NCBI GenBank assembly: GCA_025558095.1 | Contig: JAIVFI010000018.1 | Coordinates: 186,001-250,000, forward strand | Direction: 5' to 3' | Origin: Hyaloraphidium curvatum | Taxonomy: Eukaryota; Monoblepharomycota; Hyaloraphidiomycetes; Hyaloraphidiales; Hyaloraphidiaceae | Length of the DNA stretch: 64,000 nt | In this document: positions 40,387 to 51,802 of the stretch, one piece after another | Layout of the letters: each line of letters starts with the position of its first letter | How positions within the stretch are numbered: the stretch's first letter is position 1 | The notes under the pieces: model-generated | What the model saw: only the letters and a program-made list of their open reading frames with translations | Databases searched by the model: none | Told to the model about the DNA's origin: nothing | Translations under genes and position numbers: made by a program

Positions 40387-41658
40387 TCAGTCTCTCCATC
40401 CGGCAACTATCCCCTTCGCGATCTCCAGGGCTTGGCGGCAACGCACAGCCTCGATATGCGATTCCGGCTTGGCCGACAAGTTTGCCAGCATCGCCGTAAG
40501 CTCAGCAATGTGCCTCTCCATATAATCCACCATGGTCGGCTGCGCGGAGGTGGGCGCGTTCCCGACGACCGGAGACATCGGCCGCGGGCTTGCAGGGCTC
40601 GCGTACTGGCTGTAGGGCGAGGCCGACATGGCCCTCGTCGGAGAAGCCGCCGTGGGCGAGGTGGGCTGGAGGAGAGGCGTGTACGGCCGGGTCGTGGTCG
40701 CGGCGGCAGCGGCCGCGGCCGCCTGAGTGTTCAGGGAGGCGCCCTGCGCCCGAGCCTCGAGCACGGTGGAGGCCATGGCGGGTGCCGGCGTCTTGTCGGG
40801 CACCAGGAGGAGCTGCTTCTTGGTAAGGTTCCGCCAGAAGTTGCGGAGGCCGCCGGCACGCTGCTTTTCCACGTAGACGGGCCGCGACGGGAGGGCTTTG
40901 TCGGAGGCGTACGCTACGGGCGCCGGCGACGCGGCCTGATTTCTGGGCAACGTAAAGCCCGATGCCGACAGGCCGTAAGGGCTCAGGGGTCGGTCTTGAG
41001 GCTGACCATCAGACATCATCGATACCGGGCTCGTGGCCCGAACATCCGTCTTGATCGTCAGGCCGCCGGCGGCGGCAGAGCCAGGCGATGGGCTGACTGC
41101 CCTGGTAACGACGCGGCCGGAAGCGTCGGTCTGCTGAACCATCTTCGCCACGAGGCTGTCAAACTGGGGCTTGACGTACGGCTTCGGATGGACCGATCCC
41201 CCCACGAGGGACGAGGCGGTCGCAAGAGTCATTTCCACAGGCGACACGGGTCTGTCGACGTCGCCACCGTAGGGCGAAACCGGCCGGGAGTAGCTTTTGG
41301 CCAGCTTTTCGTACTCGAATGTTATCGGAGATGCCGGGCGTGCCTGGGGCGAAGAAGGCCGTGCGACCACGGGCACCGCGTAGCTCCCCATGTTCGGCAT
41401 TGACGTCTGCTTGCGCAGGACCGCCTCATCGCCCGCGGCCGCCACTGGGCTCGGCGGCTGCTCCCCCGGGTAGACCACTGCAGTCGGGTCCTGCTGAGTC
41501 TTGATTCCGAGGCCCACCGCCCCGTTCGGGGCCGGATCTGCCAGGGTGTCGCTAGAAGACGACATTTTGCGCTCCGCAAAGAGCGGTCTGTCCGCCGATG
41601 GGGCGGGGAGCGAGGTGAGTCGAGGCGGCCGCAGCAGTTTGTCGGGGTCGGGGCTCAT
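40387..41658 (-). CDS. Disordered Ser-Pro-rich protein with RPxSP repeats
   Basis: Intronless, 423 residues from the Met at 41658 (MSPDPDKLLRPPRL); a further in-frame Met at 41706 would add 16 residues. The sequence is dominated by proline-directed phosphorylation-type sites in repeated form: RPVSPYGGD, RPVSPVEM, RAVSPSPG, RATSPVSM, RPLSPYGL, RPYTPLLQ and RPMSPVVG. A short basic amphipathic block (GGLRNFWRNLTKKQLLLV) and a C-terminal helix (VDYMERHIAELTAMLANLSA) are the only ordered-looking parts. Such proteins are often CDK/MAPK substrates or cytoskeletal adaptors, but nothing specific is recognised. The ORF is long with no competing splice structure, so it is likely real. Confidence 0.65.
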   Translation of the reverse strand: MSPDPDKLLRPPRLTSLPAPSADRPLFAERKMSSSSDTLADPAPNGAVGLGIKTQQDPTAVVYPGEQPPSPVAAAGDEAVLRKQTSMPNMGSYAVPVVARPSSPQARPASPITFEYEKLAKSYSRPVSPYGGDVDRPVSPVEMTLATASSLVGGSVHPKPYVKPQFDSLVAKMVQQTDASGRVVTRAVSPSPGSAAAGGLTIKTDVRATSPVSMMSDGQPQDRPLSPYGLSASGFTLPRNQAASPAPVAYASDKALPSRPVYVEKQRAGGLRNFWRNLTKKQLLLVPDKTPAPAMASTVLEARAQGASLNTQAAAAAAAATTTRPYTPLLQPTSPTAASPTRAMSASPYSQYASPASPRPMSPVVGNAPTSAQPTMVDYMERHIAELTAMLANLSAKPESHIEAVRCRQALEIAKGIVAGWRD

Positions 41659-41753
41659 CCGCCATCCCTCATCGTCCGCCAAGCAGACCCTGAGGCGCGT
41701 TTTCAATTAAAGCGCCTCCAAAGTTCAATTGTCTTTCCGAGCAACAACTCCTG

Positions 41754-43195
41754 CTACTCGACGAGCTTGAACTTCCCGAACGTCTTGTCCTTGACCACCT
41801 GAATGATGGTCTTGCCAAAGTTCTTCCCCGCGAGGATGTCCACCATCGCCTGCGGAGCAGACTGAAATGGGCGACGTTTGAGACATGATCGGGTCGCACC
41901 CAACCAGTGATCCCACCTCCAGGCCCTGCCGGATGTCCTCCGCGTAGACCATCTTCTTCTCCCGGAGCCACTTGGGCACGTTCTCCCAGAACGGCTTCTG
42001 CATCGGATGCGCTGGCATTTCCGGCGTCAGTCACTGAGAAATGAGCCGCTCGTGTCGGTCTGCTCACGGGCAAAGTAGTCAAACACCACGAAGCCCTCGA
42101 TCCGGAGCCGCATCACGATCAGGCTAGGCAGGTTGCGGAAGCCCGTGAACTGCCCGCCGGCCGATCCTTCCCGGTCGTAGCCGCCGACCCAGCCGCACTG
42201 GATCACCACGCCGTTCTGCTTGAGCGAGGTGATCACGGTGTCCATCATCTCGCCACCGACCTGGAAGGCAATCAACAAATGGTCGTTGCACGAAACGACT
42301 AGCGTGCTCACGTTGTCAAAGAAGATGTCGATGCCCTTCTCCCCCGCGATATCGTGTATTTTCTTCTCCGCCTCGGTGCGGTCCTTGGGCAGCGCCGTCT
42401 TGTAGTCGAACGCCACGTCCGCCCCGATCTTCTTCAAAAATTCGACCTTCTTGTCCCCACCCGCGGTCGCGATCACCCGCAGGTCCTTGCCGCACAGCTT
42501 GGCCATCTGCACCGCGGCCTGCCCCACCGCGCCCGCGGCCGCGTTGACGAGGACCGTCTGGCCCTCCTTGGGCCTCCCGATCTCGAACAAGCCCGCCCAC
42601 GCCGTCATCCCGGGCATCCCCAGGACGCCGAGGTGGTACGACAACGGCAGGTCCGCCGTGTCCTCGACGGGCAGCTTCCACATCATCTCCTTGCCCTCCC
42701 TGAGGATCGAGTAGTCCTCCCACCCGCCGCCGGCCCAGATGATCTCGCCCGGCTTGACGCCCTCCCGCTCGGAGCGGAGGACGACGGCAACCGCGCGCGC
42801 GTGGACGGCCTCGCCGACCTCGAGCGACGGAATGTAAGTGAAACCGCCGGGATGGGCCTGCGATCGAGCGGGTCAGCTGCCGTCCCGCAACCCGTTTGGG
42901 CACGCCAATCACCTCCATGTGGAATCTCATCGAGGGATCGATCGAAATCAGGAGGTTCCGCACGAGCACATCGCCCTTCTCGAGCTTGGCCGCCTTCCAG
43001 TCGAACGGCACCGTCTCGGTGCGGAAGCTCGCGAGGGTCAGCTTGTCCTTGGGCCGCTCGGCAAAGATCACGCGCGTGTTGCTTCAGATTGCGGCGGGAA
43101 ATGAGGTCGGAAGGCGCGGGGGGCGAGATGCGGGCCCACGTAGAGGGGTATAGCTCGGGGCCCCCTTCGGGGAGCGCGGCGTCGCCGGACGGCAT
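41754..43195 (-). CDS. MDR-family NADP-dependent reductase (prostaglandin-reductase-like)
   Basis: Six exons: 43140-43195, 42913-43081, 42312-42857, 42068-42260, 41917-42011 and 41754-41849, 384 residues. Introns are 58, 55, 51, 56 and 67 bp. Segments are STNTRVIFAERP, SIDPSMRFHME, GMPGMTAWAGLFEIG, the cofactor loop NAAAGAVGQAAVQMAKLCG, GGDKKVEFLKKIGADVAFDY and FFDNVGGEMMD (created by splicing out an in-frame 51-bp intron). The C-terminal part has MRLRIEGFVVFDYF and ILAGKNFGKTIIQV. There are no zinc ligands. This is the leukotriene/prostaglandin reductase and plant alkenal reductase branch, which reduces alpha,beta-unsaturated carbonyls with NADPH. A detoxification role is inferred. For exon 2, the 55-bp intron was preferred to a possible 34-bp one. 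Confidence 0.9.
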
Positions 43196-43654
43196 CGCGG
43201 CGGGCAGGACAATACAGGGGCTCGGGGCGCTCGGCTACGGTGGGGATTCTTTCGGCGTTCGCGACGAGCGGGAACGGAAACGAGCGCCCAGGATTTGGAG
43301 TTGGGAGACAAGGCGTCCCCCCGGTCCGACACCCGCGTAGCCGACGACGATCTCATCAAGCTCCGACGATGAAAACGAACCTCATTGAGCATCTGACAAT
43401 TTACATGGTGCCCGCAAAACATCTAGCAAAGCTGCGGATGTGATATCGAAATGCCCCCATCGAACGAAACCCGACCTTCCCCTACATTCCCCTCGCCGAA
43501 ACCGGTGGCGCCATCCACCCTCCTACATTCCCCCTGTTCCGCCCCGGGTATTCCGGGGCCGCCCGTGCCGTGAGCGTGCCTTGTCCGTAGTCCGTTGTGC
43601 GTGTCCGGTATCGAGATGCGTATGTACGTGCGACAGTCCGTGCGTGGTATGGAA
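43196..43654. other. Intergenic, nothing recognised
   Basis: About 460 bp between the MDR reductase start and the SWIRM gene stop, both on the minus strand. Contains only short frames without motifs. The reductase promoter lies at the left end. Confidence 0.5.
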
Positions 43655-45123
43655 TCAGTCCGAGTCCGAGTCGGCGGGACCGGTGGCGGAGCGTCGCCGC
43701 CGGAGAAGGTTGGGCGGGGGCCCGCCGTCGGGGCCGGGGACGGGGATCCACTTGAGGGCAACGAACCTGTGGGTTGAGGAGAAGTAGAGTCAGCGAATGC
43801 TCATCCACAGACCGAGCGTTCGACAACCCACCAGTCGTAGAGCTTGCCAGTCTTGTTGACGTCGATCCGCAGGAGCTTCTTGGCGTCCTTCTTCTTGATG
43901 AACCCGTTGCGCTCCGTCCGCTCGAGGATCGTCTCCTTCGCCTTGAGGTACAGGTCCGGCCACAGCCTGAGCACCTCGCACGTGCGCAACTCGGGCTCCT
44001 CGAGCCGATCGTACAGAGGGTGCGACGGCGAGATGGTCAGGGGCACGCCCTTCCACTCGACCTCGGGCACGGGCCCTGGCCCGAACTCGGCGCGGATCTT
44101 CTTGGCCGGGGGCGAAGGGCCGCGGGGGTGGTCGTCGGCGGGGCGCTTGCTGCCTGCCGAGGAGGACGAGTGCCTGCGCGGGGCCGCGGCCGAGGAGGCG
44201 GCCGACTCAGCGCCGGCGCTGCGGTCCGACTTGAAGGAGGAGGAGCGCTCGCGCGTGCGCGGGGGCTCGGGCTTGTGCTGCGGTGCGAGGTTCGAGGGTT
44301 TGGCGGGGGCGTGGTCCGGCGCGGGGGGCGAGGCGGCCTTTGGCTGCGGCGCGGGCCTGGCGGCGGGCGCCGGCTCCGGGTCCGGCTCCTCGAACGACGG
44401 CCGGCGCACCAGTGGGGTGAGCAGGCTCCGGGGGTTGTCCTTATATGCGGTGAAGACGTCCAGCTTGAAGGTGCGGTCCTTTACGACCTCCTCGTCCGCG
44501 GTCTCGGCGGCCAGGTCGATTGCCAGCACCGGCACGTGCACCGGCGGCGAGGCCGAGCGCTGCGGGATGCTGGCCTTGCGCGGGTGGTGCGATGCGCGGT
44601 CCTGGGGCGACGAGGAGCCGGAAGGGCTGCCGAGGGGCGTGGGGTAGCACGAGGCCGGTGCGGAGTTTGCGTGCCAGGTCACAGGGGCGGCGCCGGCGGG
44701 GGCCAGGCCGGGCGTGCGGCCCCGGGGGCGGTAGTCCGCGGCCCAGAGGGCGCCCGAGGCCGGGGCGGCGGGGGAGCCGTGCGTCGGGTGCGGGAGGTAG
44801 CCATCCAGCGGGTCCGCGGGCACGGCGTGGGTCATGCCGGGGAACGAATCGTCGCCGAACGACGACGATGCCGACAGCGCGGGGGACGGCAGGCCCGAGG
44901 GCATCGCCCGGGGAGCGGGGCCGGGCGGCGACTGCGGGTTGCGCAAACCGAGCATCGACCGGTGGGGGTGCGACGAAAACAGCGCGGGCGCGGCGCCCCA
45001 CGGCCGCGGAGAGTGCGCCGGCGAGGCGAGCGCCGGGAGGGCGCCGTGCGGAGAGGGGCGGCGGAGATCCGAGGGCGGCGGGCCGTGCGCAGTCGCCAGC
45101 GGGCGGAACGCCGCGGAGGTCAT
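43655..45123 (-). CDS. Disordered protein with C-terminal SWIRM domain (Fun19-like)
   Basis: Two exons, 43832-45123 and 43655-43766, 467 residues (intron 65 bp). Residues 1-360 are Pro/Ser/Ala-rich and disordered, with a KRPADDHPRG basic patch. The SWIRM domain is LRTCEVLRLWPDLYLKAKET, ILERTERNGFIKKKDA and LLRIDVNKTGKLYDWFVAL. Its last strand is completed only after splicing (LYDW joined to FVALKW). SWIRM domains bind DNA or nucleosomes, and this subtype is known from the fungal Fun19/Laf proteins associated with histone deacetylase recruitment. The start was placed at the Met at 45123 (MTSAAFRPL) because the frame upstream has no ATG. Confidence 0.8.
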
Positions 45124-45685
45124 GGCGGGCGGGGCGCCGCCGGGGCGACGCCGGGAAAACGACGGAGACGGCGATGCGGGTGCGTGCGCCTTGCCCCGAG
45201 GTGCGGTACCGGGGGTAAAGGCGGTCAGGTGGGTGGTGTTGGATCGACTCCTCCAAGAAAGCCCCGCCTCACGCGGCTGTGCTGGCCAGCGAATCACATT
45301 CGAATCGCCCCCACACGCTTCTATGAGCGCCTTCCGGACCCGGCAACATGGCAGTCGGCTGATAACGTTGGTCGGGTGAACTACCGGGCCGAAAATGTCG
45401 TTGATCTACGGTGCAATCCGCGATGCGCGCGCCGGAAGTTCACTCAGCAACCGCCCCCTACATGCCGCGGGACGCAGATCCCCGGCTGATCATCACCGAA
45501 GGATCCATTTTCACAGGCACGAGTTGCCAACCATCTCTTCCAGTTTTCCAGCACCATCTTGGCACAAAAAGGAATCATCTGGATCAGATTGGTTTCGCCC
45601 GCGTGCTTCCACCGCCTTCCACGCCCTTCCGCTCCCTTCCAAACTAATCCACCTATTCGAACGGTCCAACCCCCGGTCCGGCCCC
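45124..45685. other. Intergenic, nothing recognised
   Basis: About 560 bp between the SWIRM gene start and the SDR stop. A C/T-rich patch with repeated CTTCC units lies near 45600-45650. No exon or RNA gene was found. Confidence 0.5.
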
Positions 45686-46936
45686 TCACATCCTCGCCTG
45701 CTCCTTCTTCCTGACCTCCTTGACCTTGTGCACCGGCTTGGTATCGCTCCGGATCACCTCGATTCCAGTCGGGTAGGCAACGACACCCGCCCCGGGCTGC
45801 AGGTCGTCCGACTCGATGCAGTACATCATCGCATCGGCAATGTCGTCCGTGGTGAGGATGTCCTGCGATCCGCGGGTCTGTCGGCGCGACTCGTCAGCGA
45901 TCGCCCCCCCCCCCCCCCCATGTGGGCCAAAACAGCAACGCACGTCCTTCGAGTTGGCAAACTGCTCCATCCCCGGCACCGAGAAGCTCGACAGCGCCAG
46001 CGGCGTCGTCACCGCCCCCGGCAGCACCGAATGCACCCTGATCTTGGGCCATTTCCGCCCCACGGAGCGCGTGAAATGATACACCGCCGCTTTGGTCGCC
46101 GCATACACGGGCAGGTTGGCCATGGGGATGTAGGCCGCGCCCGAGGCCGTGTTGACGACGGTGCCGGCCTTGTTGGAGGCGAGGAACTCCTGGATCGCGA
46201 GCTCTGCGGCACAAAGGGTCACGAAAGGAATGGCGGAGGCCCGAAGCACCAACGGGTCCCGTAGATGACCGCGTTGACGTTGACGTCGACCATGGTCTTC
46301 CAAGCCGTGCTCGCGTCCTCGGCGAAGAAGTACTTGTCGCCGTCACCTGTTCCGAGGCGCCGCCGCATTGGAGCTAGGTCGACCGGCGCAGACGGAGCTT
46401 TCCTACCAATGCCTGCGTTGTTGATGACGATGTCGACCGTTGCAAATCGCTTCATGCACTCGTCGAACACCTGTTTTACGCCGTCGAGAGTGGGTTGGAG
46501 CATGCCGGATCAGATACTGCGTCGACGGTTTCCGCCCGCGAACGGGTGAAACCCGACCTCCAGCCCACCTTCTTGACGCCCTCGAAGGTCGACAGGTCCG
46601 CCTCGACGAAGGGGAAGAAGCCGATGTCGAGCTCGCCTCCACTGCCCCCTTGTCACCCAACGCACGCCGGACTTGCTGGCAAAACACCCACTACTGCGTG
46701 TCCAGCTCCGCCGCCAGCTTCTCCCCCTTCGTCTTGTCCCGATCCGCCAGCACGACGATGGCCCCACGCGCCGCGAGCTGGCGGGAGACGGCTTCGCCGC
46801 TGGGTTGGGGTCAGCGCTCCGCGGGCGGCGGCAGGCGCGTCGGAGGGACATACAAGCCCGAGGCGGCACCGGTGACGATGCAGACCTTGCGGGTGAGGTT
46901 TTTCTTGTGCTTCTGGGGCGAACCGGCGGGCGCCAT
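45686..46936 (-). CDS. Short-chain dehydrogenase/reductase
   Basis: Six exons: 46854-46936, 46695-46799, 46569-46641, 46254-46470, 45944-46203 and 45686-45877, 309 residues. Introns are 54, 53, 98, 50 and 66 bp. The cofactor motif KVCIVTGAASGFGEAVSRQL is formed across the first splice (T-G-x-x-x-G-x-G with Phe in place of Ile). Then come VVLADRD, VDIVINNAGIG (N-N-A-G), DVNVNAVIYGTQLAI, catalytic Ser in VVNTASGAAY and the Y-x-x-x-K in YAATKAAVYHF. PGAVTTPLA follows. This is a classical SDR of about usual length plus a basic C-terminal tail (VKEVRKKEQARM). Substrate cannot be inferred. The last intron contains a 16-C homopolymer. Confidence 0.9.
45904..45919. repeat. 16-bp C homopolymer in an intron
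   Basis: Uninterrupted C run inside intron 5 of the SDR gene (45878-45943). It is prone to slippage and to sequencing error, but lies outside exons. Confidence 0.85.
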
Positions 46937-47128
46937 GGTGTTGGACAAGTGGGAGACGGTGTCTTCTCAGAGGCGGATGCGTGAGGCGACAGGCGATCCT
47001 TGGGTCGAGGCAACGAAGATCGTGATGCTGATCCTGCAGAGGTGATGACCGAAGCAGAGATGGCCTCGGGGTATTGCTCTCGTAGAGTTTCAATCGTTGC
47101 GGTCCCAGACGGCTTCTGCTCCGCACCG

Positions 47129-48007
47129 CTACATCAACTCTGACATTGCCACATCGCCGACACCACTGTCGCACCTCCTCGCCGCCGTGCCGCAGGTCCA
47201 GCCCGATTCCAACGCCGACGGCCCGGTCCAGGTCCCGCCGTACTCCTCCCCCAGTCCCGCCTCGCCGATCTCGTCCCGCATAGCCTTGATACCCACGACT
47301 TTGAGCTTGCTCGCGAGCTTTTGGCCCACCAGCACCTTAATCACCTTCCAGATGACCGGAAAGACGGAAGGAGGGTCCAGAACGTAGTACTTGGCCACCC
47401 TCAAAGGAAACCGGTCGCGGAAGACGGAAGGTATGTGCCTCACAAGTCCCGAGTGCGCGTTGGCGAGCCCGGCCCCGCGGCAATCGTTCACCACCGTCAA
47501 GCCCAAGGCCTGGGTAGCGGGATCGAAGGAGGCGATCTCGAGGGCGTGGTAGATGCCGCGCATTATACTAAGCGGTCCGCGTTCGAGGCGGTATGGGAAG
47601 CCCTTGGCGCTCCGGAGGACCATGATGAGGCCACCGTCACGGGTCCTTCCTTGCAGCTCCACGAACCCATCCCGCAGAATCACGTCGCGCACGTCGGGAT
47701 CGGCGTCCGAGGCGGGCAAACCGCGGAACCGCAGTGAGTCCGGGAACCCCGCCTGCGTTCGGCGGAAACGCCAGTAGTTTGCCAGCAGCGCGGCAGCGGC
47801 CTGCACGTTGCCCTTGCGGGCGGCGACGAAGCGCGCGAGGTTCTCGGGGTCCGTGTCGGTCGGGAGGACACCGTGGTCTTCGACGACCAAAGCGAGGAGG
47901 TCCGGGAGCATCCGGGCCACCTCCGGGGGCACGGAGCCCGGGCCGGCGCACGGCAAGTCACGGGAAAGCGCGGAGTAATGGCTGGAGAGGGAGGATTCGG
48001 GCGCCAT
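47129..48007 (-). CDS. CRAL-TRIO (SEC14-like) lipid-binding protein
   Basis: Intronless, 292 residues. An N-terminal helical CRAL-TRIO-N part (DPENLARFVAARKGNVQAAA, ALLANYWRFRRT) precedes the lipid pocket with DVILRDGFVELQGR, GLTVVNDCRGAGL, FRDRFPLRVAKYYVLDPPSV, FPVIWKVIKVLVGQKLASKL and the terminal EEYGGT motif. SEC14-like proteins exchange phosphatidylinositol or other hydrophobic ligands between membranes and stimulate phosphoinositide synthesis. Ligand cannot be read from sequence. A short tail after the domain is unremarkable. Confidence 0.87.
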   Translation of the reverse strand: MAPESSLSSHYSALSRDLPCAGPGSVPPEVARMLPDLLALVVEDHGVLPTDTDPENLARFVAARKGNVQAAAALLANYWRFRRTQAGFPDSLRFRGLPASDADPDVRDVILRDGFVELQGRTRDGGLIMVLRSAKGFPYRLERGPLSIMRGIYHALEIASFDPATQALGLTVVNDCRGAGLANAHSGLVRHIPSVFRDRFPLRVAKYYVLDPPSVFPVIWKVIKVLVGQKLASKLKVVGIKAMRDEIGEAGLGEEYGGTWTGPSALESGWTCGTAARRCDSGVGDVAMSELM

Positions 48008-48550
48008 TGGAGGAAAGTAGTGTGGGAGAAGGTCCTTCGGGTGAAGGCGTTCATGCGGGGGCTGTGCGCGGCAAGGCCCGTGACCGTCCGCAACGCCGAA
48101 CCGCTAAACCTCAAACACATACCGGGCAGTAGCAACTGCGGATGCCATGTCAGATGGTGCCTTTAACAACCTGGAAGTCTGCCGGAGCGGGATTGCTATG
48201 TCATTGGTCTCCGGCCTGTAAGATCGACGGTCAAGGTGACGTTGAATCGGCACGTAGTTCGTCCTTTCGGATCCAACGTCATCTTTCCCTATCACACTGT
48301 TCCTCAAGCCGGTCGGAGCGGCAGCGTGAGGCAGTTTGGCCGGGAGGGAACGACGAGCGGTTTTCGCACCGGCCGCGGCGCCACATCCCGCAGCCAAAAC
48401 CCCGCACCGTTGACTACAAAAGCGCGGCGCCGCCGGCCGGTCCCAAGCGCGGATCTTTACCTCCTCTACCGTATCTCTTCGAAGGTACGCCCGCCGTGGT
48501 TGGCGCCCGCAGTTCTGCCCCTCACCCCTCCCGTCCCAGCTCCTCGAAAC
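48008..48550. other. Divergent upstream region of SEC14-like and metallothionein genes
   Basis: About 540 bp between two divergent start codons. It should contain the metal-responsive promoter of the metallothionein gene. A TACAAAAG stretch at about 48413 is a weak TATA candidate. I found no clear metal-response element by eye. Confidence 0.4.
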
Positions 48551-48985
48551 ATGTCTGCCGCCGTCGCTCCCCAGAGCCACGTGTGCGACTGCGGTGCCGC
48601 CTGCACCTGCACGGCCTCCGGGAAGGCTTGCTCCTGCTCCTCCGCCCGCGCCGCCGCCCCCGCCGCCCAGACCCACGTCTGCGATTGCGGTTCCGCCTGC
48701 ACGTGCACGGCGTCCGGCAAGGCCTGTACCTGCTCTACCAACCGCGCGGCGGCCGCCGCCGCCGCCAAGGCCCACGTCTGCGATTGCGGATCCGAGTGTA
48801 CCTGCACCGCTTCCGGGAAGGTTTGCACCTGCTCGGGAAGCGCCGCCTCCGCTAGCTCGGCGGCGTGCAACTGCGGCGACCAGTGCACCTGCGACGCCTC
48901 TGGAGGTTGCAAGTGTGGGAAGAAGGCCGTCACCCAGGGCTGCGCGTGTGGCACCTGCGATTGCGCCGGGGAGTGCACGTGCTGA
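48551..48985 (+). CDS. Large metallothionein-like protein with tandem Cys repeats
   Basis: Intronless, 144 residues from the Met at 48551, of which about 30 are Cys. Three tandem repeats of about 31-33 residues share HVCDCG-x2-CTCTASGK-x-CxC (six Cys and one His each). They are separated by Ala-rich spacers. Two closing Cys clusters follow: CNCGDQCTCDASGGCKCG and CACGTCDCAGECTC. All Cys are in C-x-C or C-x2-3-C form with no aromatic residues, which is the composition of metallothioneins that bind Cu(I), Zn(II) or Cd(II) in the cytosol. It is about twice the size of mammalian forms, and the repeats look recently amplified. I do not recognise an exact subfamily. Confidence 0.88.
   Translation: MSAAVAPQSHVCDCGAACTCTASGKACSCSSARAAAPAAQTHVCDCGSACTCTASGKACTCSTNRAAAAAAAKAHVCDCGSECTCTASGKVCTCSGSAASASSAACNCGDQCTCDASGGCKCGKKAVTQGCACGTCDCAGECTC
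48578..48859 (+). repeat. Three in-frame tandem repeats, about 95 bp each
   Basis: Direct repeats beginning at about 48578, 48680 and 48773, each encoding H-V-C-D-C-G...T-A-S-G-K-x-C-x-C. The codons of the repeat cores are nearly identical, suggesting recent expansion within the metallothionein gene. Confidence 0.85.
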
Positions 48986-49110
48986 ACTGTCATTCTTCTC
49001 ATGTCTGGGACGAACGGGACTGCCGACTGAACTCTGACCTCTGTGGTCTGCGCTGCTCTCTCCTTCCTCTTTCGCCATGTACAAGCTCATATAGACTAGC
49101 CGCCATCCGA

Positions 49111-50317
<1,207 letters not shown>

Positions 50318-50385
50318 CTATAGCACTGTCGGAGGGTCTTTTGCTGCATCCGTTGCCTCCCCGCGCTCCCGTCGCCCCCGTCGCC

Positions 50386-51530
50386 ATGTCCCGGACGGAA
50401 CGTCCTCCGGAACACCACCGGCACGCACTTCAACCGTTCGAGCCGGATCCGACGCTTCCAGCACGGCAGCAGGTAGCTATGAGCTGCGATGTAGCTCCTG
50501 CACCCGAGAAGTGACGAGTGGGGAACGATTCCGCCACATCCAGGTCTCGCAGGTCCTGAAGCGTTACTGGTTCGACTGGTTGATGGCCATCAGCATCGTC
50601 ATCATCAATTGGCCGCTGGAAAACACGCTGACCCCGTGGAATCGTCTGTTCCGGATCGACGATCCGGACATTTCCTACCCGAACAGGCCCGACACGGTGC
50701 CGAAGGAGGCCATTGTGAGTCAGCCGCGCGAGATGTGCTTCCTTCGCCAGTGTGACACTGGCAATCTGCAGATTGTATTCATGCTCATCATCCCGACGGT
50801 CGTGATCGTGGCCATCAGCGGCATCATCCGTCCGCACGTGTTCGACTGCCACAACGCGCTGCTTGGCATGTTTTCGGCGGCCGCCATGTCGGGGTTCACG
50901 ACGGATCTGCTCAAGTCCGGCGTCGGCAGACTGCGGCCCGACTTCCTCGCGCGTTGCATCGTGAACCCGGTCCTCTACAACGGGACAATCCCACCCGGAC
51001 CCGCGGGCTTCTTCGACGAGAGCGTCTGCCTCACGACAGACAAGGGGAGCCTGCTCAATGGGCGGCAGAGCTTTCCGAGTGGCCACACGAGCGGTGGGCT
51101 CTGTCGATCTTACAAGGGCTCATTGACTGACGTCGTGTATCGTCCTCCAGGATCGTTCGTCGGCATGGCCTACCTATCGCTTTACCTCCTTGCCCACATG
51201 CCCACGCTTCTTCCTTTCCACCGCATCTCGCTCCACCTGCCCAACATCTTCATCGGCTTCCTGCCACTGAGCTTGGCCCTCTGGGTCGGCATCACTCGGA
51301 TCGAGGACTACAGGCACAATCCGACCGACGTCATGGGCGGCGCGATCGTGGGCATGTTTTTCGCCGGAGTCGGGTGGTGGGCGTTTGGGAGGCGGGGAGC
51401 CAGGGCTTGGAGGGTGGCCCAGAGGGACTATGGCGACCGGGAAGGGAAGGCGTACTACATTGAGGACGAGGCTGGCGAGCCGTATCAGCGTCTAGTCGGG
51501 GATCCCGACATCTCGGTCGTCGTATCATGA
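50386..51530 (+). CDS. PAP2-family phosphatidate phosphatase, integral membrane
   Basis: Four exons: 50386-50490, 50544-50714, 50772-51093 and 51151-51530, 325 residues (introns 53, 57 and 57 bp). Spans include WLMAISIVIINWP, IVFMLIIPTVVIVAISGI, GMFSAAAMSGFTTDLL, GMAYLSLYLLAHMP and IFIGFLPLSLALWVGI. The three phosphatase motifs are KSGVGRLRPDF, PSGHTSGSF (completed by the splice at 51094-51150) and RIEDYRHNPTDVMGG. These place it with lipid phosphate phosphatases that dephosphorylate phosphatidate or related lipids. The start is uncertain: the Met at 50479 is also possible. The 57-bp second intron is in frame without stops and was removed because it interrupts a membrane span. Confidence 0.88.
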
Positions 51531-51802
51531 TACTGCCTGTACAACCCGCTGCTGACGGATCTGTAGCTTCCCTCGCCAACGCTGGGAGATCATAAAGATC
51601 AATACTCCGTCGCCGCGCTCGGGCACCTTTCCTCAGGCCTGTCCGGTCAAAGGTGGCATCTTTGATATTCCGGGGAAATCGGTGCTGGCGACAGCGCCAG
51701 CATGAAGCGATCCAAGGCGCGGCGCCAAGAGACCGATTGACGGGCGTGAGACCGGAAGAGTCCATGGTGCCCCAATCCTGGCCATCGTTCCGCAGAGGCT
51801 CA

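Noticed and set aside
42858-42891. 34-bp intron in the MDR reductase
   Set aside because: Donor GTGATT at 42912 gives a 55-bp intron and a better fit to family spacing after D-P-x-M-R.
43774-45489. 571-residue open frame on the plus strand
   Set aside because: Antisense shadow of the SWIRM gene; the minus frame has a conserved domain completed by a splice.
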